From: Methanobacterium sp. UBA294
Lineage (GTDB): Archaea > Methanobacteriota > Methanobacteria > Methanobacteriales > Methanobacteriaceae
Length of the DNA stretch: 64,000 nucleotides
Assembly: GCA_002494495.1 (NCBI GenBank)
Contig: DACB01000007.1
Coordinates: 94,501-158,500 of the forward strand
Reading direction: 5' to 3'
Shown: positions 17,221 to 27,912 of the stretch, in pieces
Layout of the letters: each line of letters starts with the position of its first letter
Numbering within the stretch: position 1 is the first letter of the stretch
The notes under the pieces: model-generated
What the model was told of the DNA's origin: nothing
The model's database searches: none
Seen by the model: only the letters and a program-made list of their open reading frames with translations
Position numbers and translations under genes: made by a program

Positions 17221-18438
17221 CTAGATTCTAACCATTTCGTTTTTAATGACACTCCTGTCTTCGTCGTCTACTACAATCACGTGGGTTGCACAGGATAAAC
17301 AAGGATCGTAAGCTCTGATTACGTGGGGTCCAAATTCGTGGTGGAATCCTTCAGTTGCTATTCCCATGGTGGGTATGTTCCATGTGGTTGGGACTAAGGC
17401 ACTGTAGAACTGTGTTTTACCGTCAGCAACTTGGGCCATGTGAACATCCATTCCTCTTGGACCTTCAATAGCACCAATTCCTAGTTTATTAGTACCTCTA
17501 ACGTCAAAATCAGCTAATACAGGTGCTGAGGTATCAAGTTCAGCAAGAATGTCAATAATTTTTGATAAAGCAATTTTCATTTCAATTGCTCTGGCTACAT
17601 GCTGGGCAACTACTCCCCTTTCATTAAATCCGCGGTATACTTCTGCTCTTGCTCGTGGTCCCACTTCTACATTTAAACCATCGTAGAGAGGTATGGTACT
17701 GCAGGCTCTTTTTCCAATTTCAGGGTCATCATACCAGGATTCAGGTAAAATTTCAGTGAATCTATCCACATCAAAATTAGTACCGTCACCATATGTTGGA
17801 TGAGAGGCTACTGCTGGTGCAGAGGTTACTCCTAAACCTTTTGGGAAACCTTTATCTGCAACTAAACCTGTTATTAATTCAACATGCGCATCTAATTTTG
17901 GTTTTAATGCTTTTAACCTAGCATATAACCTTTTTCTTGCTACTTCACTGAGATTTTTTGCCATACCACCAATTCTAACATCGGATGGGTGTATACCTTC
18001 TCCACCTACCATGTCAACAACGTACTGAACATTTTTCCTGATTTCAGATACGGAGTTTATAGCGGTGACCATAAGGTCTGCTGGCACAACATCCTGAGCT
18101 ATCAGGAAGTGGTGTATACAGTGGCTGTTTATGTCATGTGCAGCTAATAACAGTTCTCTTAGCTGTCGTCCTGCTTTTGGTATTTCAATATCTAATGAGT
18201 CATCCATTGCCTCAACAGAAGCTAGTGTGTGAGGTATAGGACAGACACCACAAATTCTTTGTGTAATTACTGGAGCTGTTTCTGGAGCTTTGCCAGTAAC
18301 AATTCTTTCTAAGCCTCTAACTGGAGTAATACTAAAGTATCGCCCCTTAGTTACAATTCCTTCATCATCGACTTCCATGACCAACTCTGCGTGTCCTTCT
18401 TGTCGTGATGTCGGCGATATAACTATTTTTTCGCTCAA
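17221..18438 (-). CDS. frhA: Coenzyme F420-reducing hydrogenase, alpha subunit FrhA
   Basis: The large catalytic subunit with the [NiFe] centre. N-terminal ligands are in RICGVCPIPH and C-terminal ligands in DPCLSCATH, all four cysteines (no selenocysteine). After the final His a further 17 residues remain for cleavage by FrhD. The start is TTG at 18438 behind a perfect GAGGTGAT site; the GTG at 18447 lies inside that site. This is the first gene of frhADGB. Frh oxidises H2 with F420 and supplies F420H2 for methanogenesis. A TATA-like stretch lies about 40 bp upstream on the minus strand (18480-18490). Confidence 0.98.
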   Translation of the reverse strand: MSEKIVISPTSRQEGHAELVMEVDDEGIVTKGRYFSITPVRGLERIVTGKAPETAPVITQRICGVCPIPHTLASVEAMDDSLDIEIPKAGRQLRELLLAAHDINSHCIHHFLIAQDVVPADLMVTAINSVSEIRKNVQYVVDMVGGEGIHPSDVRIGGMAKNLSEVARKRLYARLKALKPKLDAHVELITGLVADKGFPKGLGVTSAPAVASHPTYGDGTNFDVDRFTEILPESWYDDPEIGKRACSTIPLYDGLNVEVGPRARAEVYRGFNERGVVAQHVARAIEMKIALSKIIDILAELDTSAPVLADFDVRGTNKLGIGAIEGPRGMDVHMAQVADGKTQFYSALVPTTWNIPTMGIATEGFHHEFGPHVIRAYDPCLSCATHVIVVDDEDRSVIKNEMVRI

Positions 18439-18696
18439 ATGTATCACCTCTTGTTTTTAAATGAACATCAATAATTCGATATATTATAGATGATTATAAG
18501 CTTTTCTTTAGAAAATAAAGTGAAAATTTTATATACTATAAAGAAATTAAATAAAATATCCGTTTAATTAATTTCATTTAAATAAAAATTTATTAACCAT
18601 TTTAGGTAATATATACAATTGGAAAAAGAATTTAATCCTTAATAGAAGGAATTAATTAATTATCTTAAACTAAATGGCACACAGGGGGTGCACCGA

Positions 18697-19410
18697 ATGG
18701 TTGAATTAATTGATACAGAATGTTGTCAGATTATTTCAAAAGATGTTGAAGACGCTATAATCCTGGAAGGATCACCTGAACTAGGATTAATTGGAAACAT
18801 ATTAGGATGGTTGTTGGTAGAAGAATTAAAGATGAAACAGATCGGATATGTGGATTCCAAAGATTTTCCTCCACTCGCAGTGTTGTATAATGGGTTAACA
18901 CTTCACCCTTTTAGAATATACAACGCAGACAACATAGTCCTATTTTTATCTGATTTTATAATACCAAATAATGTAGCCTATGATATGGCAAACGGTATAG
19001 TGAACTGGGCAGAAAAGAACAACGCCAAGGAAATAATCACCTTCAACAGCGTAGTAGTAAGGGAAAAAACTGGGCAAGTTGCAGCAGCAGCAAATACTAA
19101 AGAAGCACTCCAGGACCTGTCTGATATGGGCATGCCTATAATGCCTTTCGGAAATATAGGTGGACTTTCCGGCCCTTTGATGACCAGAAGTAAGATCAAA
19201 GGCATCCCAGCCACCTGTCTATTTGCAGAAGTACTCAATCAGTATCCCGACCCAAGGGCAGCGGCAGTCATGGTGGATACCTTGAATAAGAAACTTGATA
19301 TAAACATCGACCCAGAACCACTCATAAAAGAAGCAGAAGAAATTGAATCCCGACTGAAAAAACTGGCCAACACAGTTCAGGATGGCCATGAATCACCAGC
19401 CTACAGTTAA
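18697..19410 (+). CDS. PAC2 family protein (proteasome assembly chaperone-like)
   Basis: About 237 residues of the PAC2 fold. The characteristic N-terminal stretch is AIILEGSPELGLIGNILGWLLVEEL, followed by FPPLAVLYNG and later MPFGNIGGLSGPLMTR. A charged helix ends the protein. Archaeal relatives include the proteasome assembly factors PbaA and PbaB, but the C-terminus here (SPAYS) is not an obvious proteasome-binding HbYX tail. I chose ATG 18697, which sits 7 nt after GGGGGTG; an in-frame GTG lies inside that site. It is divergent from frhA and has a paralogue at 21488-22261. Confidence 0.8.
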   Translation: MVELIDTECCQIISKDVEDAIILEGSPELGLIGNILGWLLVEELKMKQIGYVDSKDFPPLAVLYNGLTLHPFRIYNADNIVLFLSDFIIPNNVAYDMANGIVNWAEKNNAKEIITFNSVVVREKTGQVAAAANTKEALQDLSDMGMPIMPFGNIGGLSGPLMTRSKIKGIPATCLFAEVLNQYPDPRAAAVMVDTLNKKLDINIDPEPLIKEAEEIESRLKKLANTVQDGHESPAYS

Positions 19411-19577
19411 GTGTTATCACCAGACTTTAAAGTTTTTTATTCTTTAAATTCTTTTATTTAATACTTACCTTCCCTTTTTTTATTAAATCCCATTAATTAT
19501 AGGGTTAAGCCAAACTGTTTTTATAGGATGAAGTTGAAAAAACTATTTTATACTAAAATAACTTATTAAGTAATATA

Positions 19578-19659
<82 letters not shown>

Positions 19660-19707
19660 TTTAGAAATACTTTATTTTGGATATGCTTAAACAAAAAATA
19701 ATATATA

Positions 19708-19785
<78 letters not shown>

Positions 19786-19897
19786 CTTATTTTTTTAAAA
19801 TAAAAATTTAGATTAATTATTTAATTAAAAATTGAATAATGAAATTTGTTGCAAATTGAATAATGAATAAAAAAAAGATACTATTTAAAAAAAGGTA

Positions 19898-20020
19898 CTA
19901 TTCTAATTCCTGATGCCATGCAAAGTTTTTCCCAATTACTTGTATAAGTACACAAACTGCGATAAATCCTAGAATAAAAAATCCTAATATTACATAAGCG
20001 TTTATACTTCCAAAATCCAT
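19898..20020 (-). CDS. 40-residue membrane microprotein
   Basis: A small minus-strand ORF, ATG at 20020 and TAG at 19898. The peptide begins MDFGSINAYVILGFF and has one hydrophobic span of about 22 residues, ending FAWHQELE. It is probably a single-pass membrane peptide with a short polar tail. The ribosome site is only moderate (GGAATGAT). No family is recognised. It stands between the tRNA-Arg pair and the EndoQ-like gene. Methanogens use small subunits in membrane complexes (for example in Mtr and Eha/Ehb), but there is no partner here to tie it to one. Confidence 0.5.
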   Translation of the reverse strand: MDFGSINAYVILGFFILGFIAVCVLIQVIGKNFAWHQELE

Positions 20021-20188
20021 GTTATCATTCCGTTACTGAATTTTTTTATTTTTTTTTATTTTCTGAAAACTTCTATATTAACTTCTAAGTTGTTCATATA
20101 TAACTGCTACGCTTTTTTTATAAAAATTTCCACTTTTATATTATATCTATAGTCATATTGAAGCACCGCAACCTTATCAACTTCAATC

Positions 20189-21343
20189 CTATTCATCATA
20201 ATCAAATATGATTTTTCCGTACTTACCTCCTCCACCTGGCCTAATCTGTAAGGTATTATCACGGAATGCCTGGATTGCTGAAGTTAGTTTGGGGTCTACT
20301 TTTTCTATCCCCTCTAATGAGGCATGTATTAATACATCTATTTCTGTGCCTAATTTTTGCACCAATTCTTTCCATATTTTTTGTACAAAAACTGTGGTAA
20401 CCCCTTTACCGTATATAAGACTTAAAATTTCTGCAAGAGGCAGTATATGAATGTATGGTGGCCTGTGTTCTGGATGGTGTGGTTCATCCCATGTGGATAG
20501 TTCATATATCCTGTAATCCACTCCTTTTTTGATCATCCCCCCACATGGGCATCTCATCTTGAGATTTAAAGCTTCCTCAATATCATAGATCTGGTAACAC
20601 CTGCTGCATCCAGTTTTAAGGTACTTTCCCAGCCTGGGATCGAAACCGTAGTTTGCCTTTATCTTCTTATCCAGGATTGCCCGAGATACACCTTTGAAAG
20701 TTAGGTTATCTATTTCTATCTCATTGAATTCCCTTCCTATCCGATGTGGCCAGGGGGAATGGGCATCTGAGTTAGTTAAAAAAGGAATGTCTTGTAGTTC
20801 TTCAATATGGTCTGCCATTTCTGTGTCGGCAGAGAGTCCTAACTCTAAAAAATCGGGTTTTTTACCATAACAATCAACTACACTATCATACGCCTTATAA
20901 ATACTCGTCCATGGAGTAAATGCGTGTGAAGGGCCTATCAAACAACCGTGTGCATGTGTGACGTCCATTATCTCCGCACCATTCATACGTACACGGGGCC
21001 TTCCGTCTGAGTCCAGACTCCCCTTAAGTTCATCTCGAATATTATAGGCAGCTTCAAAAGAGGGTATAAGTATGAGGTGATGCACTCTCTTTAAATCATC
21101 TACTTCTGATGTTAGGATGAATTTACAGTTATCTTCATCATTTTTAACAGTGAAAATTCCATTTTCTGACTGTTTAAAGAGTTTTTCAAGTTCATTAAGA
21201 TATTTCTGGTGCAGTGCATCCCCGGTTGCTACCAAATCTAAACCTTTGAGTTTAGCCTGGGGTACGATAGCATCAGGAGCCATGTTCTTGGATGTGGCCA
21301 TGGAATATTTGCTGTGGATATGTAGATCTGCGTTGATTATCAT
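20189..21343 (-). CDS. Endonuclease Q-like PHP domain protein
   Basis: A 384-residue member of the archaeal PHP family to which endonuclease Q belongs, an enzyme that nicks DNA 5' of deaminated bases and abasic sites. The PHP metal motifs are visible: NADLHIHSKYS at the N-terminus, TGDALH, ILTSEVDDLKRVHH and TNSDAHSPWPHRIG. A zinc-finger-like region follows (CSRCYQIYDI then CPCGG, residues about 246-275). Length fits the family. It is flanked by a microprotein gene and the PAC2 gene on the same strand. The DNA-repair role follows from the family, not from this sequence alone. Confidence 0.8.
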   Translation of the reverse strand: MIINADLHIHSKYSMATSKNMAPDAIVPQAKLKGLDLVATGDALHQKYLNELEKLFKQSENGIFTVKNDEDNCKFILTSEVDDLKRVHHLILIPSFEAAYNIRDELKGSLDSDGRPRVRMNGAEIMDVTHAHGCLIGPSHAFTPWTSIYKAYDSVVDCYGKKPDFLELGLSADTEMADHIEELQDIPFLTNSDAHSPWPHRIGREFNEIEIDNLTFKGVSRAILDKKIKANYGFDPRLGKYLKTGCSRCYQIYDIEEALNLKMRCPCGGMIKKGVDYRIYELSTWDEPHHPEHRPPYIHILPLAEILSLIYGKGVTTVFVQKIWKELVQKLGTEIDVLIHASLEGIEKVDPKLTSAIQAFRDNTLQIRPGGGGKYGKIIFDYDE

Positions 21344-21487
21344 CTTATTACCTTAATTTAAAAGTACTATCAAATGAATTATACTTTTAGGGTATTAAAA
21401 TTTACTGATAAAAAGATAAACTACCTAAAAAAGATGTAAAAAAGTTAAAAAAATAGTTTGGAGAATAATAATTTAAGTAATTGATGA

Positions 21488-22261
21488 TTAACCAATGTAC
21501 CGCAGATCTTCTTCACCGGGGGCAATATGCGATCTATCAACCATATCTTGTTCCATCTGTTGCGCCTTGGAGATCATCTTCCGGGTTTCTTCTGCTCTTT
21601 CTTCAAGTTTAGCAACGTCTACTTCCAGATTAAGTATTTTGGTTAGTGCAATTAGAACAGCCTTGGATGCATCAGCATCTATGAAATATCCTGGAGTTTC
21701 TCCCATGAGGCATACTCCGTCAATTCCCCTGGAGATTGCCAGTCCGAGAATTAATCCTGATGCACCTATAATTCCTCCGTCTGCTGATCGCATTTTCACA
21801 TTATTTTCTTCCAGCATGTCGGCTAATTCTTCAGATGTGGCAGCTCCCAGTACCTGAACTTTATCCACTTGCTGACCTGTTCCCAGCCCGCCTAGAGTGT
21901 ATATATTCTTAACACCGTACTTTTCAACGAAATCTAGTATCGCGCCGCATATATTATATTGACCTTCGGCACTTAGTCCCTGGGTGTTTCCAATTAATAT
22001 GATGTAATCTTTTTTATCTTCACCCGCTGATTTCAAGTAGTAAAATTCATTCTTCATGGGTTCGATGATTCCCTTCTCCCCTACAAATACTTGTGGTGGG
22101 AAGGATGGTGAGTAAAGTTCTGCAAATTTGGTAGCTTCCAGTTCATGGATGATGTGCTCTGCAACAAGCTTGCCCACGTGACCAATACCAGGAAGGGCTT
22201 CTATAAAGATGGGTTCTGTAAGTTCAACTTCATTTAAAAGATTTATAACGGTCTCTTTCAT
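21488..22261 (-). CDS. PAC2 family protein, candidate proteasome assembly chaperone
   Basis: A 257-residue PAC2-family protein: PIFIEALPGIGHVGKLVAEHII at the N-terminus, then FPPQVFVGEKG, TLGGLGTGQ and GIIGASGLILGLA. A C-terminal helix ends in EEDLRYIG. The tyrosine is the third residue from the end, so this is near but not identical to the HbYX tail of proteasome-binding proteins. It starts directly after the nop10 stop codon with a GGAG site inside nop10, so it belongs to the nop10-eIF2-alpha-S27e-L44e transcript. This placement beside translation genes is a hint to a role in protein quality control. Confidence 0.82.
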   Translation of the reverse strand: MKETVINLLNEVELTEPIFIEALPGIGHVGKLVAEHIIHELEATKFAELYSPSFPPQVFVGEKGIIEPMKNEFYYLKSAGEDKKDYIILIGNTQGLSAEGQYNICGAILDFVEKYGVKNIYTLGGLGTGQQVDKVQVLGAATSEELADMLEENNVKMRSADGGIIGASGLILGLAISRGIDGVCLMGETPGYFIDADASKAVLIALTKILNLEVDVAKLEERAEETRKMISKAQQMEQDMVDRSHIAPGEEDLRYIG

Positions 22262-22438
22262 CTAAACAGCTCCTTGATCCTTAATCTGTTTTTTCAATAA
22301 ACGTCGATATTTGCCGTATTTATCCTCAGGGGAATATTTAGCTGGGTATATTTCTCCCACATCCCCTCCACAGTAGGGACAACTCTCTTGGATTGTATAT
22401 TCATAACATTCCCGGCATTTTTTCATCTTCATCTTCAT
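22262..22438 (-). CDS. nop10: Ribosome biogenesis protein Nop10
   Basis: A 58-residue H/ACA RNP component that supports pseudouridylation of rRNA with Cbf5, Gar1 and L7Ae. The zinc ribbon is visible as CRECYEYTIQESCPYCGG, followed by the family motif PAKYSPEDKYGKYRR and a basic helix. The ATG overlaps the eIF2-alpha stop codon (ATGA), giving translational coupling. Two further ATGs lie 6 and 12 bp downstream (MKMKMKK). Confidence 0.95.
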   Translation of the reverse strand: MKMKMKKCRECYEYTIQESCPYCGGDVGEIYPAKYSPEDKYGKYRRLLKKQIKDQGAV

Positions 22439-23214
22439 TCTAATTCACGATAAAATTCGCCTTCACCACCAGCTTCTACAACCTCATCAATAGCCATCTG
22501 GGCTGCATTTTTAAGCATGGTCTCTGCTTCTATATAGTCTGATGATGTGACTGTCATTCTGTAGCGGGGAGCACCTACACACTGGATGGTGATGTTATCA
22601 TCTTTAACTGAGAGTAAAGCTTCCTTTATCACTTCAACTCCATCGCCAGCATAGGATTTTAAATCAACATATCCGGTTATATGTACTTCAGGTGGAGATA
22701 TGTTCTTCTTGGCTACTTCGGTTATGGCTTCTGCCCACTCTTTACTTATATCGTTTTTTATAAGGGATTCAGCTCCCTCTTCTGCAGCGATTTCAAATGC
22801 ACCATATAAATCACCGAATATATCCATCAGTTGGTAACCAATTTCTTCATAGGCTTGGTTCTGATTTTTATCTAATTTTTTTGCTGAAAATTCAAGGAGT
22901 TTTTCTGCCTTCTGTTCGATCTTCCATTGCTGAATTTTCCGGGTTCTCTGGTCTTCCCTTATCCTTTTAAGAGAAACATCAACGTGTCCTTTACGTGGGT
23001 TAACTCGTAGTACTTTGGCTACTATTTTCTGGTTTTCCCTTACATAATCTCTGATGTTTTTAACCCAACCAGAGGAAACCTCTGATATGTGTATAAAAGC
23101 CTCTTTTTGAGGGTATTCCTCTAAATTAGCAAATGCACCGTAGTTTAAAACTTTATGTACAGTTGCTACTACCAGATCTCCTTCATCTGGCCATTCTTTT
23201 CTCATTCTTACCAT
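22435..23214 (-). CDS. eif2a: Translation initiation factor aIF2 alpha subunit
   Basis: The alpha subunit of the archaeal initiator-tRNA carrier aIF2. It starts MVRMRKEWPDEGDLVVATVHK, an S1/OB domain (to about residue 85, ending GHVDVSLKRI). A helical middle follows (KAEKLLEFSAKKL...), then a C-terminal alpha/beta domain (VHITGYVDLKSYAGDGVEVI). Length is about 259 residues, as expected. I chose ATG 23214, which follows an AAAGGTG site by 6 nt; a longer reading from 23235 lacks one. The initiator tRNA it helps deliver is encoded about 10 kb away. Confidence 0.96.
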   Translation of the reverse strand: MVRMRKEWPDEGDLVVATVHKVLNYGAFANLEEYPQKEAFIHISEVSSGWVKNIRDYVRENQKIVAKVLRVNPRKGHVDVSLKRIREDQRTRKIQQWKIEQKAEKLLEFSAKKLDKNQNQAYEEIGYQLMDIFGDLYGAFEIAAEEGAESLIKNDISKEWAEAITEVAKKNISPPEVHITGYVDLKSYAGDGVEVIKEALLSVKDDNITIQCVGAPRYRMTVTSSDYIEAETMLKNAAQMAIDEVVEAGGEGEFYRELE

Positions 23215-23253
23215 TAAAACACCTTTAGCATGCAAATAATAAAGTTTCCAGAT

Positions 23254-23439
23254 TTAGTCTAGAACTTCTGTTATCTGTGCAACTATTTCAGATTTTCCGC
23301 CTTTAGGCTTGACCAGGGTTTTACCGCAGATTATGCATTGCACGTTAGAAGCAGCGTGGTCGAAGATAATCTGTTCATTACCGCAATCTATGCATTTGAC
23401 CTTTAAAAAATTGCTTTTTGGATTGTTATAACTTGCCAA
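23254..23439 (-). CDS. rps27e: Ribosomal protein S27e
   Basis: A 61-residue zinc-ribbon protein of the small subunit. The motif is FLKVKCIDCGNEQIIFDHA followed by CIICG, forming the four-Cys site, and then VKPKGGKSEI. The ATG follows a GAGGTAA site. It sits between L44e and eIF2-alpha in the common archaeal order. Confidence 0.97.
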   Translation of the reverse strand: MASYNNPKSNFLKVKCIDCGNEQIIFDHAASNVQCIICGKTLVKPKGGKSEIVAQITEVLD

Positions 23440-23453
23440 TTAAATTACCTCAA

Positions 23454-23735
23454 TTACTTCTGTACGAATTCTACTTTACCTACTCTAAATGAAGATCGTT
23501 TGATATGTGATTTGTTACATTCCTTACATTTGTAGCGCAGGTCTAATTTTTTTACTGGTTTGTTACCGGAAGGCAGTGGCCTGGGATATCCTCTGTATCC
23601 GCTGGTTACCCGCCTAAACTGGCGTTGCCCCCATTTTAATTCGCTGGCTTTTCTTCTTTTTGATTCATATACTTCGTGAAGCGTGTGTTTTTTACAAAAT
23701 GGACAATAAGTTCTCCTTTCTTTAGGAATCTTCAT
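23454..23735 (-). CDS. rpl44e: Ribosomal protein L44e
   Basis: A 93-residue large-subunit zinc protein. It begins MKIPKERRTYCPFCKKHTLHEV, has the conserved basic stretch KWGQRQFRRVTSGYRGYPR, and a second cysteine pair (YKCKECNKSH). The ATG at 23735 follows GAGGTGA by 6 nt; the GTG at 23744 lies inside that site and is not the start. First gene of the L44e-S27e-eIF2-alpha-nop10-PAC2 unit. Confidence 0.97.
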   Translation of the reverse strand: MKIPKERRTYCPFCKKHTLHEVYESKRRKASELKWGQRQFRRVTSGYRGYPRPLPSGNKPVKKLDLRYKCKECNKSHIKRSSFRVGKVEFVQK

Positions 23736-23847
23736 ATAATTCACCTCGATTTAAAAAATAAGCATTATATTTGCTTGAATTTATGAACAATGAAACTTCT
23801 TAAAAAGTCTAATCGTATTTAAGACGTATTTATAAAATGATCTTTAT

Positions 23848-25592
<1,745 letters not shown>

Positions 25593-25655
25593 TTTATCCT
25601 CCTTATACTAATATTTTTACTCACCTAATTTTATTATTTACAGTAACATATTTAT

Positions 25656-26339
25656 TTATTCTTTTTTATTCATACGTTCAATTATAGGATCATGGTGGGA
25701 TTTTTGATCATCCTTCCCTTTATGATTATCCTTCTCTCTTTTACCTTCCACAATCTCCAGATCCTTGTGTATGTCTTTAAAATATTTACCTTCCAGTAAT
25801 CTGTTGGCGAATACTGCCGCCAGTATGAGGACTGCCACCATAATTAATAATACAGAAAACATTGCCCGCTCTCCAAAGATTACGTTGGATGCAACCTGTT
25901 CAGTAGGGGTTAAACTGTAAATAATGGCAATTACGAATAGTATAACGCTGATAGTTATTGCTACAGCTTTTATTACCTTTTCTTTTCTCTTTCTAAGCCA
26001 CTGGACTACTTTATGTGATTTTATTTCTTCAATGATATTAAGAGCAGGGTCTTCTTTCTGTTCTTCGTGAACTTTCTTTTCAGCCTTCTTTTTGGTGTGA
26101 GAAGTGGAAGATTTACCTTTAACCGTAGTTTTTTCATTAGATTTTCCATCGGTATCAGTAGATTCTTTCTTATTCTCTGGTTTTACATCAGTATCAATAG
26201 ATTCCTTCATATCCTCTGATTTTCCAATATGCTCTCCCATAAAAGTATCTTTCAAAATCTGGATAATAGAACTTTTATTTTTTTTCTCCTCTCCAGTGTT
26301 CTTTTCTGTAGATTTTATGGGGTCATCAACCTTTGGCAA
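25656..26339 (-). CDS. Two-span membrane protein with charged cytoplasmic N-terminus, unknown function
   Basis: I do not recognise a family. The 227-residue protein has a long hydrophilic N-terminal half with repeated KESxDTD and KKKAEKK-type stretches. Two membrane segments follow (about 121-141, VAITISVILFVIAIIYSL, and about 160-180, VLLIMVAVLILAAVFANRLL), and the tail is basic and His-containing. The start is TTG with an AGGAG site 7 nt upstream. It lies between PCNA and TFS on the same strand, so it shares a transcript region with replication and transcription genes. No catalytic motif is seen. Confidence 0.7.
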   Translation of the reverse strand: MPKVDDPIKSTEKNTGEEKKNKSSIIQILKDTFMGEHIGKSEDMKESIDTDVKPENKKESTDTDGKSNEKTTVKGKSSTSHTKKKAEKKVHEEQKEDPALNIIEEIKSHKVVQWLRKRKEKVIKAVAITISVILFVIAIIYSLTPTEQVASNVIFGERAMFSVLLIMVAVLILAAVFANRLLEGKYFKDIHKDLEIVEGKREKDNHKGKDDQKSHHDPIIERMNKKE

Positions 26340-26429
26340 GCTAAGTTCTCCTGTATTGGTATTTGATAGTGTTGATTATCTGATGTTTAAAAAAATTTAT
26401 ACACTTCCTATATTAATAGCTTGTAAAAA

Positions 26430-26744
26430 TTAATCATATTCCCTCCAGGTGTAGCCGCAAGCTGTACACCTTAAAAATCTTGTTTCAGACTCATCAGCCC
26501 TTCGAGTTTGCTGTAACCACCAGAATGCCTCTTTATTTTTACATTTAAGACATATTACTTTGGTGGTGGGTAGGGTTTTCACCTTATCATCTGTAAATAT
26601 TATACTCTCTTTAGTCTTTACTTCCTCAGAAACTTTGTATTGACTGATTACATCTTTGGTTATCTTTTTTTCGTATCCACATTTGCAACGAAACTTATCA
26701 TCTTGAGGAAACATTACAGTACCGCATTTTGGGCAAAACTCCAT
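26430..26744 (-). CDS. tfs: Transcription factor S (TFS, RPB9/TFIIS-like)
   Basis: Rescues backtracked RNA polymerase by stimulating RNA cleavage. The 104-residue protein has the N-terminal zinc ribbon (FCPKCGTVMFPQ, then CKCG) and the C-terminal ribbon CLKCKNKEAFWWLQQTRRADE with CTACGYTWREYD. The RADE acidic pair enters the polymerase active site in the family. A GGAGG site precedes the ATG. Confidence 0.97.
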   Translation of the reverse strand: MEFCPKCGTVMFPQDDKFRCKCGYEKKITKDVISQYKVSEEVKTKESIIFTDDKVKTLPTTKVICLKCKNKEAFWWLQQTRRADESETRFLRCTACGYTWREYD

Positions 26745-26798
26745 TGTGGTCCTCCTATAAAATTGATTTTATAATTTTTATCTTTTAAATTTTCCATC

Positions 26799-27143
26799 TT
26801 AAATAATGAAGGCATCTTCAAGTATTTGTTTATGATCAAAGGCCAGCTCCCATGTTATCGCTTCTTCAATCTTTATACATGCAACATCCCCGGCATCTGA
26901 ATCTGCCTTTAATTCTCCCCCTATTTTTTGGGCTTTGAAGCATATGGTTACAGTGTGTCCACGGGGATCCCTATCAGGTTTGGAATAAATACCAGATATT
27001 CCTTTTAGATCTATATCTAATCCTGTTTCTTCCTTTACTTCTCGTAAAACTGCTGTTTCGACTGTTTCACCATATTCAACAAAACCACCTGGCAAAGCCC
27101 ATGAACCTTTGTATGGATCATTTCTTCGCTTAACCAGTACCAC
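26799..27143 (-). CDS. Nudix hydrolase (ADP-ribose pyrophosphatase-like)
   Basis: The Nudix box is complete (GFVEYGETVETAVLREVKEETGL, trimmed here), so this protein hydrolyses a nucleoside diphosphate-X substrate; ADP-ribose is the usual assignment for this subgroup. The first canonical start is GTG at 27143, giving 114 residues. The frame, however, stays open for 18 more codons upstream and encodes IKHPFLTVDAIISCSNQS, which looks like the conserved first strand of the family. The only start-like codon there is ATT at 27197, after AGGAAGTG. The real protein may therefore be 132 residues. The minus-strand order places it between TFS and DUF99. Confidence 0.85.
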   Translation of the reverse strand: MVLVKRRNDPYKGSWALPGGFVEYGETVETAVLREVKEETGLDIDLKGISGIYSKPDRDPRGHTVTICFKAQKIGGELKADSDAGDVACIKIEEAITWELAFDHKQILEDAFII

Positions 27144-27267
27144 TGACTGGTTACTGCAGGATATTATTGCATCTACAGTTAAAAAAGGATGTTTAATAGT
27201 TACACTTCCTAATTTGATAGTAATTTAATTTTAGATTAATCTTAAAGAAATCGATGCATTTCCACAA

Positions 27268-27876
27268 TCAAGCATTTCCCTTTGATTCACCAGTTACTAC
27301 ACCAGCAGCAATTATATGTGCAACCCTTACTGGTTCGGGTATGGCGCTTCTTGTGGTGGAAAGCCTTATTATCTCCTTTGCATCTTCAATATCAATACCA
27401 TTTATTTGTATGTAAATGTTTTCATGGTTTTCAATTTCATATACTTTCCCAGCATCCAGAATATCCTGCCAGCGCTTATCACAATCATCAAAACGTTTCA
27501 ATGCATTTTTTATCTTTTCAAAGTTAGGAAATTTTCTCATTATTACGATAACTGGTACTCCTGTTTTAATGAAGATTTCCTGAATGTTTATTACATTGAA
27601 CCCACCAAAAGTCACGCCTTCCAGCATTATCACGCCTAGCTGATCTTTGTGTCGGGTGCTGTTTACCATGTCAATTATCTTGGTGGTGGCATCCGATCCA
27701 TCGCCATGAATAAAGGTCCTAAGCACACCATCCAGCCATTCTCCTGCTCGAAAAACAGTTCCAATTACCATCACCAGTTGGTTGGTATGTGCAGGAAATG
27801 GAGAATCATCTATACCTAAAATTCTGATTTCCTTTTTGATGTTTCTGAATTTTTTATTTAGAGTAATTTCATTCAT
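27268..27876 (-). CDS. DUF99 family protein
   Basis: A 202-residue member of DUF99, archaeal proteins distantly related to the endonuclease V fold. The N-terminal motif IRILGIDDSPF contains the acidic pair expected at the catalytic site, followed by GTVFRAGEWLDGV and IMLEGVTFGGFNV. The biochemical role is not established, so I leave it unnamed. It lies upstream of the Nudix gene in the minus-strand information cluster. Confidence 0.9.
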   Translation of the reverse strand: MNEITLNKKFRNIKKEIRILGIDDSPFPAHTNQLVMVIGTVFRAGEWLDGVLRTFIHGDGSDATTKIIDMVNSTRHKDQLGVIMLEGVTFGGFNVINIQEIFIKTGVPVIVIMRKFPNFEKIKNALKRFDDCDKRWQDILDAGKVYEIENHENIYIQINGIDIEDAKEIIRLSTTRSAIPEPVRVAHIIAAGVVTGESKGNA

Positions 27877-27912
27877 TTACATGAAAATGGGGAATATTTA
27901 TTAGATGTACCA

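Noticed and set aside
17221..18438. Selenocysteine in hydrogenase or HdrA
   Set aside because: All nickel- and cluster-ligand positions in FrhA, FrhG and HdrA read as Cys codons and no in-frame TGA is present.
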